From: Clostridium sp. AM34-11AC
GTDB lineage: Bacteria > Bacillota > Clostridia > Lachnospirales > Lachnospiraceae
Assembly (NCBI RefSeq): GCF_003435375.1
Contig: NZ_QWGL01000006.1
Coordinates: 73,832-137,831 of the forward strand
Direction of reading: 5' to 3'
Length of the DNA stretch: 64,000 nt
Below the pieces are notes generated by a model that ran no database searches, was not told where the DNA came from, and saw nothing but the letters and a program-made list of their open reading frames with translations. The position numbers and the translations under genes were made by a program. Positions 1-8,254 of the stretch are shown here, in pieces; the stretch's first letter is position 1; each line of letters starts with the position of its first letter.

Positions 1-794
1 GATAAGAAATTTCCGTTCTTTACGGAAATGGCCGTTTCATTGAGCAGGCCCTTTCCATACAGCATTCCCGATCCGATGGCCATCTTTGAGTTATCCTGCT
101 GGACATTCAGGTCCGCGTATTTTCCAGGATTGACGAAGGCAAGGATTCGGTTTACCTGGTATCCTGTCAGAAACGGCACAGCGCCCCGCTCGGCGAGAAA
201 TACCGTGAGGGCCAGCCCCGGGATCACGACGGCGGCAGCGCCGACGATCCATTTGTAGCTGAGTCCCGCGACAAAGATCAGGCATACGATGATAAACATG
301 ATAACGATACTCGTGGACAGATCCGGCTGCTTCATAATTAGAAGCAGCGGAACAGCAGCAAACGCTCCGACGATGATCAACGTGCGGAGATTATTGATCT
401 TCTCCTGATTTCGCTGCAGAAACCAGGAGAAGAAAATGATCAGACCGATCTTAACAAATTCCGACGGCTGGAAACGTCCGATAACAGGAAGCGTGATCCA
501 GCGTCTCGCACCGGTTCCGGCTCCTCCGAACTGTCCCGCAACGATGATCGCGAGAAGGATCACCACACATCCAAGGTAGATCACGCCGGTGCAGCGCATC
601 AGTTTGTGGTAATCTGTCAGAGCCAGGAAGAGCATGATCACCAGTCCGCCGAAAAGGCCGATCAACTGGCGGTTGATATAGCTTCTGTCTCCGTTTACCG
701 CGCTGTTGATCACGAGAAGCCCGATGGCGTTTAATGCCAGGGCATAGAACAGCAGGCGGAAATTGAAGTTTTTAAAATTGTATTCTGAAAACAT
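1..794 (-). CDS. rodA: RodA/FtsW/SpoVE-family peptidoglycan glycosyltransferase (C-terminus beyond the window)
   Basis: The first 264 residues are present; the rest lies beyond base 1. SEDS proteins polymerise lipid II into glycan strands in the membrane, paired with a class B PBP. Several hydrophobic segments are visible, together with the SEDS signatures WITLPVIGRFQPSEF (residues 99-113) and KQPDLS (155-160). The ATG at 792-794 follows the minE stop by three bases, with AGGGG inside the end of minE as a likely ribosome binding site. Its position in the mre-PBP2-min cluster favours the elongation enzyme RodA over FtsW or SpoVE, but the family alone does not decide this. Confidence 0.88.
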   Translation of the reverse strand, partial: MFSEYNFKNFNFRLLFYALALNAIGLLVINSAVNGDRSYINRQLIGLFGGLVIMLFLALTDYHKLMRCTGVIYLGCVVILLAIIVAGQFGGAGTGARRWITLPVIGRFQPSEFVKIGLIIFFSWFLQRNQEKINNLRTLIIVGAFAAVPLLLIMKQPDLSTSIVIMFIIVCLIFVAGLSYKWIVGAAAVVIPGLALTVFLAERGAVPFLTGYQVNRILAFVNPGKYADLNVQQDNSKMAIGSGMLYGKGLLNETAISVKNGNFL

Positions 795-797
795 GTA

Positions 798-1082
798 TTA
801 AAATGTCCCCTTAACTAGCAGTTCACGAACCGGGATGCTGGCGTACAGGACAGGGAGCTTCTCTCCCACCCTTTTGTGGTCCATATGGATCACCTTGACC
901 TCCAGCTGCTCCGGATCGATCATCATATATCTTGATATGACTTTTATCATGTCGTTTTTTAACATCTCGAGGATCTCCGGCGTACATCCGGCCCGGTCTG
1001 CGATCAGCAGAAATTCAAGCCGTTTTTTTGCTATGTTTCCGGAATTTCTTCCTGTCAGGATATGGAATAGCCTCTTCTTCAT
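798..1082 (-). CDS. minE: Cell division topological specificity factor MinE
   Basis: At 94 residues this matches the usual MinE length of about 90. MinE stimulates the MinD ATPase and drives Min patterning at the membrane. The anti-MinCD segment is recognisable at residues 17-31 (IAKKRLEFLLIADRA), followed by a C-terminal topological-specificity domain containing MMIDPEQLEVKV. The start abuts the minD stop directly, so the two are almost certainly translationally coupled. A complete MinCDE set, in place of the DivIVA/MinJ arrangement of B. subtilis, is common in Clostridia. Confidence 0.95.
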   Translation of the reverse strand: MKKRLFHILTGRNSGNIAKKRLEFLLIADRAGCTPEILEMLKNDMIKVISRYMMIDPEQLEVKVIHMDHKRVGEKLPVLYASIPVRELLVKGTF

Positions 1083-1874
1083 TTATGCCCGTTTTAAGAG
1101 ACCGCTAAACATATGGAAGAATCCTTTATTTTTCTCAAGCCCCATAAGCGGCACCTCCTGACCAAGTATCCGCTTACAGATATTAAGATAAGCCTGTCCG
1201 GCAAAGGAATTCATTCCCACCAGAGGTTCCCCCTGGTTCGTGGAGATCACGATCTCCTCATCGTCCGGGATCGCGCCGAGGATTGGGATTCCGAGAATAT
1301 CCGTCACGTCCTCCATTGACATCATATCCCCGCGCCGGACCATATCCATCCGGATCCGGTTTACGATGAGATCCATCTTTGAGATCTCCTCTGCTTCCAG
1401 AAGACCGATGATCCGGTCAGCGTCACGAATTGCTGACACCTCGGGAGTCGTCACCACAAAGGCACGGTCCGCTCCGGCGATGGCATTCTTAAATCCCTGC
1501 TCGATTCCGGCAGGACAGTCTAACAGTACATAATCAAACTCTTCTCTCAGGTCATCCACCAGCTTTCGCATCTGGCCGGGAGTCACGGAAGACTTGTCCC
1601 TGGTCTGGGCGGACGGAAGTAAAAACAGGTTTGGATATCTTTTGTCTTTTATCAGTGCCTGCTTCAGACGGCAGTTTCCCTCCACGACGTCCACAAGGTT
1701 GTAGACGATGCGGTTCTCCAGTCCCATCACCACGTCGAGGTTTCTCAGACCGATATCTGTATCGATCAGAATTACTTTTTCCCCAAGCATGGCAAGTCCT
1801 GTACCGACATTCGCTGAGGTCGTCGTCTTGCCAACACCCCCTTTTCCGGATGTAACAACAATGACTTCACTCAT
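1083..1874 (-). CDS. minD: Septum site-determining ATPase MinD
   Basis: A 263-residue ParA/MinD-type membrane ATPase that recruits MinC to block Z-ring assembly away from midcell. The deviant Walker A motif SGKGGVGKTT is at residues 9-18 with signature lysine K11 and catalytic K16. The switch region LIDTDIGLRNLD follows. The C-terminus ends in an amphipathic helix (GFFHMFSGLLKRA), the membrane-targeting sequence of MinD. The upstream gap of about 210 bases contains a promoter candidate, so minD-minE-rodA can probably be expressed apart from minC. Confidence 0.96.
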   Translation of the reverse strand: MSEVIVVTSGKGGVGKTTTSANVGTGLAMLGEKVILIDTDIGLRNLDVVMGLENRIVYNLVDVVEGNCRLKQALIKDKRYPNLFLLPSAQTRDKSSVTPGQMRKLVDDLREEFDYVLLDCPAGIEQGFKNAIAGADRAFVVTTPEVSAIRDADRIIGLLEAEEISKMDLIVNRIRMDMVRRGDMMSMEDVTDILGIPILGAIPDDEEIVISTNQGEPLVGMNSFAGQAYLNICKRILGQEVPLMGLEKNKGFFHMFSGLLKRA

Positions 1875-2007
1875 AAGAATATCCTCCTGTATTCAGTTGT
1901 AATGTACCGCAGCGGTTCTATTATCTGAGAATGGCGCTGCCTGGACATAAATCCACAAAATATATTTTACATGAAAAAAGCAAAAAATTCCAGTAAAAAA
2001 TAGAGTT

Positions 2008-2037
2008 TATAAAAAATTTACAGTTAAAGGTTGTCAA
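2008..2037 (-). promoter_or_regulatory. Candidate sigma-A promoter for minD-minE-rodA
   Basis: On the minus strand TTGACA (2032-2037) is followed after 18 bases by TTTATA (2008-2013) in a very AT-rich stretch. The -35 is perfect and the -10 is weak, with a second TATAAA option slightly downstream. Transcription would begin about 130 bases before minD. Confidence 0.5.
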
Positions 2038-2050
2038 GCAACTAAACGGA

Positions 2051-2067
2051 CTGCGTGCCTGCACGCA
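2051..2067 (-). other. Perfect hairpin between minC and minD
   Basis: TGCGTGC and GCACGCA are separated by two bases, forming a compact GC-rich hairpin about 20 bases after the minC stop. It has no T tract on the minus strand, so it is not a clear terminator; it could stabilise the minC transcript end or attenuate read-through. Confidence 0.4.
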
Positions 2068-2087
2068 AGGACGGTTAGGCATTTGGC

Positions 2088-2753
2088 TTAAATAAAATTC
2101 AGTGCGCTCAGAAAGCTCTTCTTGATCGGCTCCTCTACAACTTTCCCGTTTTCAGACAGGATCATCATCGGCCCCCGTCCCAGGTGACGTCCGTTCCCGG
2201 CTTTTTTCAGGGAAAGCCCGGCGATCCGCACAGACATCGGTGCCATCTCGAAGGCGACGATCACCGCGTCCTCATTCCCGCAGATACCTGCGTAAGCCGC
2301 TCCGCGGAGCGCCCCTAAGACGACGATATTTCCTTTCGCGCTGACCTTCGCTCCCTTTTCCACGTCACCGATCACGACGATACTGGCTTCCGATTCCAGT
2401 TCATCCCCGTCCCGGAGATTTCCCTTGTAAAACTGTCCCGTGAGGGACGACAGCTCCATCAACCTCTCGTTCAGCGCTTTCTCACACTTCTTTGTCCTGT
2501 TTCCGTCCGTGTCGAGAAGACACAGCACCTCGATATCAGAATTATCCGTGATAGTCTGAACGACGCGGTACTCCTCCTCCGGTGTCAGATCCCGTCCTTC
2601 CAGTGTCAGTGTCATCTGGGCAGCTCCCCAGAATTTCGCCGTCGCCTTGAATTTCTTTGCGATTGCCTGAAGAACCTCATCAAAATCCAGGTCTTTCTCC
2701 AGATAGACCGTCATTCCCGCTTTATTTCCCTTGATTACGACAGCATCTTTCAT
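2088..2753 (-). CDS. minC: Septum site-determining protein MinC
   Basis: A 221-residue FtsZ-polymerisation inhibitor. The C-terminal beta-helix domain is recognisable from its glycine-rich turns (GDVEKGAKVSAKGNIVVLGALRG, roughly residues 130-152, then AYAGICGNEDAVIVAF), which bind MinD and dimerise. The N-terminal domain begins VVIKGNKAGMTVYLEKD. It sits 114 bases downstream of the PBP2 gene and about 210 bases upstream of minD, a looser spacing than the rest of the min genes. Confidence 0.93.
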   Translation of the reverse strand: MKDAVVIKGNKAGMTVYLEKDLDFDEVLQAIAKKFKATAKFWGAAQMTLTLEGRDLTPEEEYRVVQTITDNSDIEVLCLLDTDGNRTKKCEKALNERLMELSSLTGQFYKGNLRDGDELESEASIVVIGDVEKGAKVSAKGNIVVLGALRGAAYAGICGNEDAVIVAFEMAPMSVRIAGLSLKKAGNGRHLGRGPMMILSENGKVVEEPIKKSFLSALNFI

Positions 2754-2867
2754 CTTGAAATCCCCCTTTATGTAACTTCGGCAGGTAAACCAGACCGCCG
2801 GTCCGTCAACGCCTTACAGCCCGGCAGATTCGCCGGGCTGCAGCTTTTTGTTTGTGCAGTGCGTGGA

Positions 2868-5747
2868 TTAGTCTCCGATCTCTACGTTCGAAGAGTTCAA
2901 CGCACTGTTATTCAGAATGTAATTCAGGTCTGTATATCCGTAGTAGAAACGATATATATTTTTCGCGGCCGTCGCCGCGTTGGATGACGAATACCCATAG
3001 GGAATATTTACCGTCACCGCGATTTCGGGATTCTGGTACGGTGCAAAGGAAACGAAGAACGCATGGTTGATGCGGTGTCCGTTTTTGATCTCCTCGGCGG
3101 TACCTGTCTTGCCGGCGATATCCACCTCAAGATCGCTGAAGATCTTTCTCGCGGAGCCGTCGGAGATAACCCGGCGCATACCGGTGTGGACCGCGTTCCA
3201 TGTGGAATCCTTCACATCGATGACAGAGCGGACCTCCGGAGTGAAATCTTCTAAGAGATTTCCCTGAGAATCTGTCATCTTATCGAGAAGACTCAGTTTG
3301 AAGACTGTTCCCTTGTTGGCCACAGCCGTGATATATCTGGAAAGCTGGACGTTAGAGTAAGAGTTCTTACCCTGTCCGATGGAGGACGCCTCCGGCTTCT
3401 CCGTTGTCATCTGCGGCTCTCTCTCAGCGATCTCGATTCCAGATGTCTCATCCAGACCGAACAGTGACGCGTATTTCCGGATCTTCTCGATACCGAGCTC
3501 CGGTGAATAGTTGCCGTTCTCGTCCATGGAGAGACGGTGTCCCATCTCGGAGAAGAACACGTTGCAGGAGTTCTGGATACCGTGGACCACATCGAGAGGT
3601 CCATGCTGTCCCGGATAGATCCAACATCTCAACGCCGGTGAGATCTCCTTATAGATGCCGGTACAGTTCACCGTGTCGTTTAATCCGATGACTCCCTCCT
3701 CCAAAGCCGCTACCGCGATGATCGGTTTGAAGGTGGAACCCGGCGCTTTCTGTGCCTGAGTGGCATTGTTGAAGAGTGGCAGGGACTGGTCATTATTTAA
3801 CTTATTGTAATACTCCGCATCCACAGTTCCGGAGAACTTGTTATTGTCGTAGCTCGGGTATGTCACCAGCGCCCGCACCTCACCGGTGTGGACGTCCGTG
3901 ATGACCGCGCTGGCAGAACACGGATCCAGAGCCAGCTGGGCCGGTGTGATCTCGATATCGGAGATCTTCTTTCTGATAAACTGGAACGCGTACTCGTCTC
4001 CTCCCGCCTCCAGCATCCGGACTTCATTCTCGTCGTATGCCAGGATATTCTGGTCATAGAGGGCGAGGCAGAGTTCCTTTCCGGATACGGTGCCGTTGTT
4101 TACGAGATACCGGAAGATCTTCTTTGTGAAGGCCGCATCGTTCTGCAGGTCATCCAGCACATAATCCACGATGGTCCGGTAAATGCTGTCCGCGTCGGAA
4201 TATCTGGACTCGATCTTTAACTTTGTCGTGTCGATCCAGCTCTCAGCGATTCCATCGTACAGGTAATCCCTGAGGCTGATGGAATCGTCTTTCCATGCCT
4301 TGTAGGTGTCGGACTCCTGGTCGATCTTATCCGTCTTGATGATCTGACGTTCGGAAAGCAGCGTGTAGATATACTGCATATAGGCAAACATATCTTCCGG
4401 CAGGTCCACCATCTTTCTTGCGGATCCGTCCGTGAGCTCGCTCCTGATCTGAGCCAGGATCTGCTCTCTCGACTGACTGTATTTCGCGTAAATATTTTTC
4501 TCTGTCTGGGATGCCTCCGGCGCGGAGAACGCAGAAAGATCCAGAACATTGTTGTTGATCAGCTGATAGTAAACATCCTTCACCGGAATCGGGATATTCG
4601 CCGCTTTCTTGTAATCGTTGTCATCCAGGTCACGGTTTACAAGCTTGTCCGTGATGATACCGGCGAGCTGCTGTTCCAGAATATGGTACACACCGATCTG
4701 AAGATCACGGTCCAACGTCAGGTAGATGTCATGTCCGGCCTCCGGCTCCGTCCTCTTAACAACCTCCAGGATCCGTCCCATACTGTCCACATACATGGTC
4801 TGGGAACCTTTCTTGCCCTGAAGTTCCGTCTCCATGGACGCTTCAATTCCGGTCTTACCCACAAGGTCTGTCAGCTCGTAATCCGGGTTCGTCTCCCGCA
4901 GTTTTCCGAGCTCATCATCCCAGACTTTTCCGATATAGCCGATGATCGGCGCAAAATATACACTATCATTGTATACACGGATCGTAGATTCCTCGATTTC
5001 TGCACCCTTTAAGTTTCCGGAGTTTTCCAGGATATCCGTCATGGTCTCCTTGCTGACATCGGAGGCGATCGTCGTGGACTCATATTTCCGGTATGCAGTG
5101 AGTCCCATCGTGTAGCGGATGTTGATGATCCCGAGAGCTTCCTCGTCGGTGAACTCGATAGGAGCTCCGTTGTCATCCTTCAGCTGGTCAAGACCGTAGT
5201 ACTTCACCCTGTCGTCAAAGACTTCCCTCGCCGTCACATCGGAAGGATATTTTCCTTCCGCGTCATCCAGCTCGTCCGTCTTTTTTAATCCGTAGTAATC
5301 GCTCAGGAAACGTCTTCTTGCCGTCTCACTGGTTGTCGTGAAGATCATCTCGCCGGAGGAATCATATCCAATGGAAAAATCACCTTCCACGCTCTCGCCA
5401 TGGCGGTTCAAAATCCGGACAAGCTCTAAAAGCATCCGGTTTCTGTCATTGGATCTCTTGTAATCTCCGTTATCCTGAAGCGTCACATTGTACGACAGTT
5501 TATTATATGCAAGAACATTCCCGTTTCTGTCATAAATATTTCCACGGGTACCGGTAAGACTGATCTTTTTCTCCGTCTTTGCCATATAGTTTTCCTGGAA
5601 CTGCTCTCCCTCAATGATCTGCAGCTTGAACAGGCGCATGCCCAGGATCGCATAAAGGCCCACAAATACCACCGACAGGATCACAAGTCTTGACGACAGC
5701 AGCTTTTTCAAAAACTCTTTCAGGATCTCAGAAAAATCGTTAAACAA
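2868..5747 (-). CDS. mrdA: Penicillin-binding protein 2 (class B transpeptidase), enlarged form
   Basis: A 959-residue class B PBP that cross-links peptidoglycan during elongation with RodA. One transmembrane segment lies near residues 18-36, followed by the dimerisation domain. The transpeptidase motifs are S671-T-F-K674, S727-C-N729 and K880-T-G882. Typical PBP2 proteins have 600-700 residues; the excess is a charged segment at roughly residues 355-620 between the pedestal and the catalytic domain. The start overlaps the mreD stop by 8 bases. Its place next to mreCD and rodA supports the elongasome assignment. Confidence 0.93.
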   Translation of the reverse strand: MFNDFSEILKEFLKKLLSSRLVILSVVFVGLYAILGMRLFKLQIIEGEQFQENYMAKTEKKISLTGTRGNIYDRNGNVLAYNKLSYNVTLQDNGDYKRSNDRNRMLLELVRILNRHGESVEGDFSIGYDSSGEMIFTTTSETARRRFLSDYYGLKKTDELDDAEGKYPSDVTAREVFDDRVKYYGLDQLKDDNGAPIEFTDEEALGIINIRYTMGLTAYRKYESTTIASDVSKETMTDILENSGNLKGAEIEESTIRVYNDSVYFAPIIGYIGKVWDDELGKLRETNPDYELTDLVGKTGIEASMETELQGKKGSQTMYVDSMGRILEVVKRTEPEAGHDIYLTLDRDLQIGVYHILEQQLAGIITDKLVNRDLDDNDYKKAANIPIPVKDVYYQLINNNVLDLSAFSAPEASQTEKNIYAKYSQSREQILAQIRSELTDGSARKMVDLPEDMFAYMQYIYTLLSERQIIKTDKIDQESDTYKAWKDDSISLRDYLYDGIAESWIDTTKLKIESRYSDADSIYRTIVDYVLDDLQNDAAFTKKIFRYLVNNGTVSGKELCLALYDQNILAYDENEVRMLEAGGDEYAFQFIRKKISDIEITPAQLALDPCSASAVITDVHTGEVRALVTYPSYDNNKFSGTVDAEYYNKLNNDQSLPLFNNATQAQKAPGSTFKPIIAVAALEEGVIGLNDTVNCTGIYKEISPALRCWIYPGQHGPLDVVHGIQNSCNVFFSEMGHRLSMDENGNYSPELGIEKIRKYASLFGLDETSGIEIAEREPQMTTEKPEASSIGQGKNSYSNVQLSRYITAVANKGTVFKLSLLDKMTDSQGNLLEDFTPEVRSVIDVKDSTWNAVHTGMRRVISDGSARKIFSDLEVDIAGKTGTAEEIKNGHRINHAFFVSFAPYQNPEIAVTVNIPYGYSSSNAATAAKNIYRFYYGYTDLNYILNNSALNSSNVEIGD

Positions 5748-6270
5748 TCGTTGTGTCTCTCCTTTTTTCCATCTCTTCCAGTTTGCGGCTGATATACAGG
5801 AACAGCCGGTACAGGATCAGTGTTGTCACAACGGTGAAGATCGTCTCCGGCAGGATAATATTGATAAAATAATAACCGAAATTCAATCTTCCCCGCACCA
5901 GGAAGCCGAATACATAAAGATAGAAATTATAAAATACTTCGTTCAGCGCCGAAAGCACCAGCGGCAGCGTAATATAGTCCTCATAATAGTATTTTGTACA
6001 GATTCCGTTTACATAGCCCATCCAGATAAAGACAAGCGTATGGAACCCCAAAGGACCTCCGGATGACAGATCCATCAAAAGTCCTACGATCAGACCGTAG
6101 CCCATCCCCCATGCGCTTCCCCTGATAAATCCAAAGGAGAACACCAGGATCACCATGAGGTTTGGGTATACCGCCAGGAACGGCAGCAGCGGAAAAATAC
6201 ACGTCTGCACGATAAATGCCAGAATCACCAGAACAAAGTTTACGATGATCCGTTTCATATTGCTATTCAT
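5740..6270 (-). CDS. mreD: Rod shape-determining protein MreD
   Basis: An integral membrane protein of 176 residues with about five hydrophobic segments, which links the elongasome to MreC. An ATG at 6288 is also in frame, but the ATG at 6270 is preferred: GGAG lies just upstream, and it overlaps the mreC stop by 8 bases in a coupled arrangement. Motifs such as FPLLPFLAVYPNLMVILVF and the GxxWGMGYGLIVGLLMDLS region are typical. The stop overlaps the start of the PBP2 gene. Confidence 0.9.
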   Translation of the reverse strand: MNSNMKRIIVNFVLVILAFIVQTCIFPLLPFLAVYPNLMVILVFSFGFIRGSAWGMGYGLIVGLLMDLSSGGPLGFHTLVFIWMGYVNGICTKYYYEDYITLPLVLSALNEVFYNFYLYVFGFLVRGRLNFGYYFINIILPETIFTVVTTLILYRLFLYISRKLEEMEKRRDTTIV

Positions 6271-7108
6271 TGATCTCCGGCCCCGCATCCTTTAAGTCTG
6301 TGATCACCAGGACCTCCTGAAGTCTGTCGAACCTCGCGGCAGGAATCAGGTATCCCGATTTTGTCAGGTTGTCATTGTAGTCTACCGTGATGTCCGTGGC
6401 ATATCCCACTAGGATTCCCGGCAGGAACTTTCCGCTGATATTAGAGGTGACGATCATGTCGCCGTCCTTGATATCATCGTCCTTTTCCATGTAAGAAAGC
6501 TTTAAGCGGCCCTCTTTAAAGAGCTGCAGATCACCTGCCACGATGCAGGAGTCCCCGGACTGCTGTGCCATGGCACTCACACGGCTGGAATCATCAATGA
6601 TGGAGCGGACCGTGGCGTAGTTCGCGCCCACGTCTGTGACGATGCCAACAAGACCGCCGCCTGCGATGACATTCATGTCCTCCTTGATTCCGTCATCAGA
6701 CCCTTTGTCGATGCGAAATACGGAAAACCAGGAGCCGGAGTCCTTTGCGATGATCCGGGCACCGATCTTATGGTACTGCATGTACTCCTGATCCAGCTCG
6801 TAGAGGCTTCTTAAACGCTCTAACTCAAACTGTTCGGAGCGGAGTCTCGTGTTCTCTTCCGTCAGTTCATCCACTCTCGTCTTTAAGGTCTCATTCTCCG
6901 CCAGTGCCGTCTTAAGCTTTCCGACACTGCTCAGTTCATTGTAGAGGCCGCCGCCAACCCGGTTCACGCCGGACTGGATCGGCACCAGCACATAGCCTAC
7001 CGCGGTTCTCAGCGGGTTTAAGATGCTTCCCTTGATGGTCGTGATTCCGATCATGCAGACGCAGAGAAGCGACAGTCCAAATAGAAAATATTTCGTATTG
7101 TTTTTCAT
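6263..7108 (-). CDS. mreC: Rod shape-determining protein MreC
   Basis: A 281-residue bitopic protein: an N-terminal membrane anchor (about residues 8-25), a coiled coil at roughly 60-100 (KLKTALAENETLKTRVDEL and following), then the beta-rich extracytoplasmic domain containing NVIAGGGLVGIVTDVG. MreC scaffolds PBP2 and RodA. Its ATG overlaps the radC stop by 4 bases. Usually mreB lies just upstream of mreC; here radC occupies that position and no mreB is in the window. Confidence 0.94.
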   Translation of the reverse strand: MKNNTKYFLFGLSLLCVCMIGITTIKGSILNPLRTAVGYVLVPIQSGVNRVGGGLYNELSSVGKLKTALAENETLKTRVDELTEENTRLRSEQFELERLRSLYELDQEYMQYHKIGARIIAKDSGSWFSVFRIDKGSDDGIKEDMNVIAGGGLVGIVTDVGANYATVRSIIDDSSRVSAMAQQSGDSCIVAGDLQLFKEGRLKLSYMEKDDDIKDGDMIVTSNISGKFLPGILVGYATDITVDYNDNLTKSGYLIPAARFDRLQEVLVITDLKDAGPEINE

Positions 7109-7812
7109 GTTTCAAAAATTCCCCGTTCTCTAAGGCTCACATAGGAATTATCTCCGATAATGATATGGTCTAAAAGCGGGACTCCCATAAGACTCCCTGC
7201 TTCCCGGACCCGTTCTGTGAAGAGGCAGTCTTCCCGGCTGGGTGCCGGGTCCCCGCTGGGATGGTTGTGGAGCAGGATGATCCCGCAGGCCCTGAAGCGC
7301 AGCGCCTCGATATAGATCTCCCGCGGTGTCGCGCAGGATGCGTTCACCGTTCCCCTGGAGACTGTGATGTCCCTCAACAGAATATTTTTCGTGTTCAGGA
7401 GCAGAAGCTTTAAGTTCTCCTGCTCTAAATGGCGCATTTCCTCCATATAAAAAGCCGCCACTTTCGACGGTGCGTCAAAGACGATGGTCTTCTCCGATGC
7501 CGCCGCCTTCCAGATTCTGGCGGAGAGTTCTCCGATACAGGCAAGCTGGATCGCCTTCACCTCACCGACACCGCGGATCTCCTTATAGTCTTCCACTGTT
7601 CCATGGAGAAGTCCTGCGAGTCCCGGCGGATTTCCGGCATTTAAGATCTCCTCCGCCATGTCCCGCACCGGGATATTTTTCGTCCCGGAGCGCAGGATCA
7701 CGGAGAGAAGCTCCGCGTCCGAGAGGGATACCGGACCTTTCTCCAGCACCTTCTCATAGGGGCGTTCTGAGATCGGAAGCCCCTTCATTGTCTTTCCATT
7801 TTTCTTTTCCAT
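7105..7812 (-). CDS. radC: RadC family protein (JAB/MPN domain)
   Basis: A 235-residue protein with an N-terminal helix-hairpin-helix-like region (IRGVGEVKA, residues 79-87) and a C-terminal JAMM metalloprotease-like motif (H182, H184, D195 in HNHPSGDPAPSRED). Family function is unsettled: a DNA repair role has been questioned, and enzymatic activity is unproven. The ATG at 7812 has GGCGG nine bases upstream, better than an upstream in-frame ATG at 7848. It ends 4 bases inside mreC. Confidence 0.9.
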   Translation of the reverse strand: MEKKNGKTMKGLPISERPYEKVLEKGPVSLSDAELLSVILRSGTKNIPVRDMAEEILNAGNPPGLAGLLHGTVEDYKEIRGVGEVKAIQLACIGELSARIWKAAASEKTIVFDAPSKVAAFYMEEMRHLEQENLKLLLLNTKNILLRDITVSRGTVNASCATPREIYIEALRFRACGIILLHNHPSGDPAPSREDCLFTERVREAGSLMGVPLLDHIIIGDNSYVSLRERGIFET

Positions 7813-7871
7813 ACTGACATTCCGCCTTTCCTGTCTCTCCAAGTACACGATACGGCAGATGTCCCCTTTTC

Positions 7872-8123
7872 CTACAGAAAATGGTAAATTAAAATTGCAA
7901 TGATCACGCCGATGATGCTCGCCATCGTGATCCGGATGCTGAGTCCGAACGTGATCACGAGGATCCCGAGGTTAAGGATCAGTGGATCGTTAAGACCAAA
8001 GGATTCTCCAAAATTCAACCAGGAAAGTCCCGGCACCTTCGCTGTCATCTCCCCGATAAAGCCTCCCAAAACGATTCCGGAAAGCAGAAGGAGAAGCAGC
8101 GCCCAGGAACTTTTACTCTTCAT
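7872..8123 (-). CDS. DUF4321 family small membrane protein
   Basis: An 83-residue protein with two or three hydrophobic segments (SWALLLLLLSGIVLGGFIGE near the N-terminus; LILNLGILVITFGLSIRI and a C-terminal helix). It resembles the DUF4321 family, found in Clostridia beside radC/mre genes. The function is unknown. It is the first gene of the leftward shape cluster and follows a good promoter, so its product may be made together with the elongasome. Confidence 0.8.
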   Translation of the reverse strand: MKSKSSWALLLLLLSGIVLGGFIGEMTAKVPGLSWLNFGESFGLNDPLILNLGILVITFGLSIRITMASIIGVIIAILIYHFL

Positions 8124-8201
8124 ACTGTTTCATTCCTCTCGATCGCTGGAACTGCGCATGATCGTCAGTCCCGGCGGCTGTTTGTTTCGCCTATGCAGGA
8201 A

Positions 8202-8230
8202 ATTTTAGCATATTTCACGCCCAAAAACAA
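8202..8230 (-). promoter_or_regulatory. Promoter for the DUF4321-radC-mre cluster
   Basis: TTGTTT (8225-8230), a 17-base spacer and TAAAAT (8202-8207) lie on the minus strand, with TGC before the -10 giving an extended -10. It lies about 80 bases upstream of the DUF4321 gene and is the only strong promoter seen ahead of the shape genes. Confidence 0.65.
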
Positions 8231-8254
8231 TGAGTTAAGAAAAAGTTCACACTC

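Noticed and set aside
2051..2067. Terminator or CRISPR-like repeat between minC and minD
   Set aside because: Single hairpin, no T tract, no repeated unit; no CRISPR array was seen anywhere in the window.
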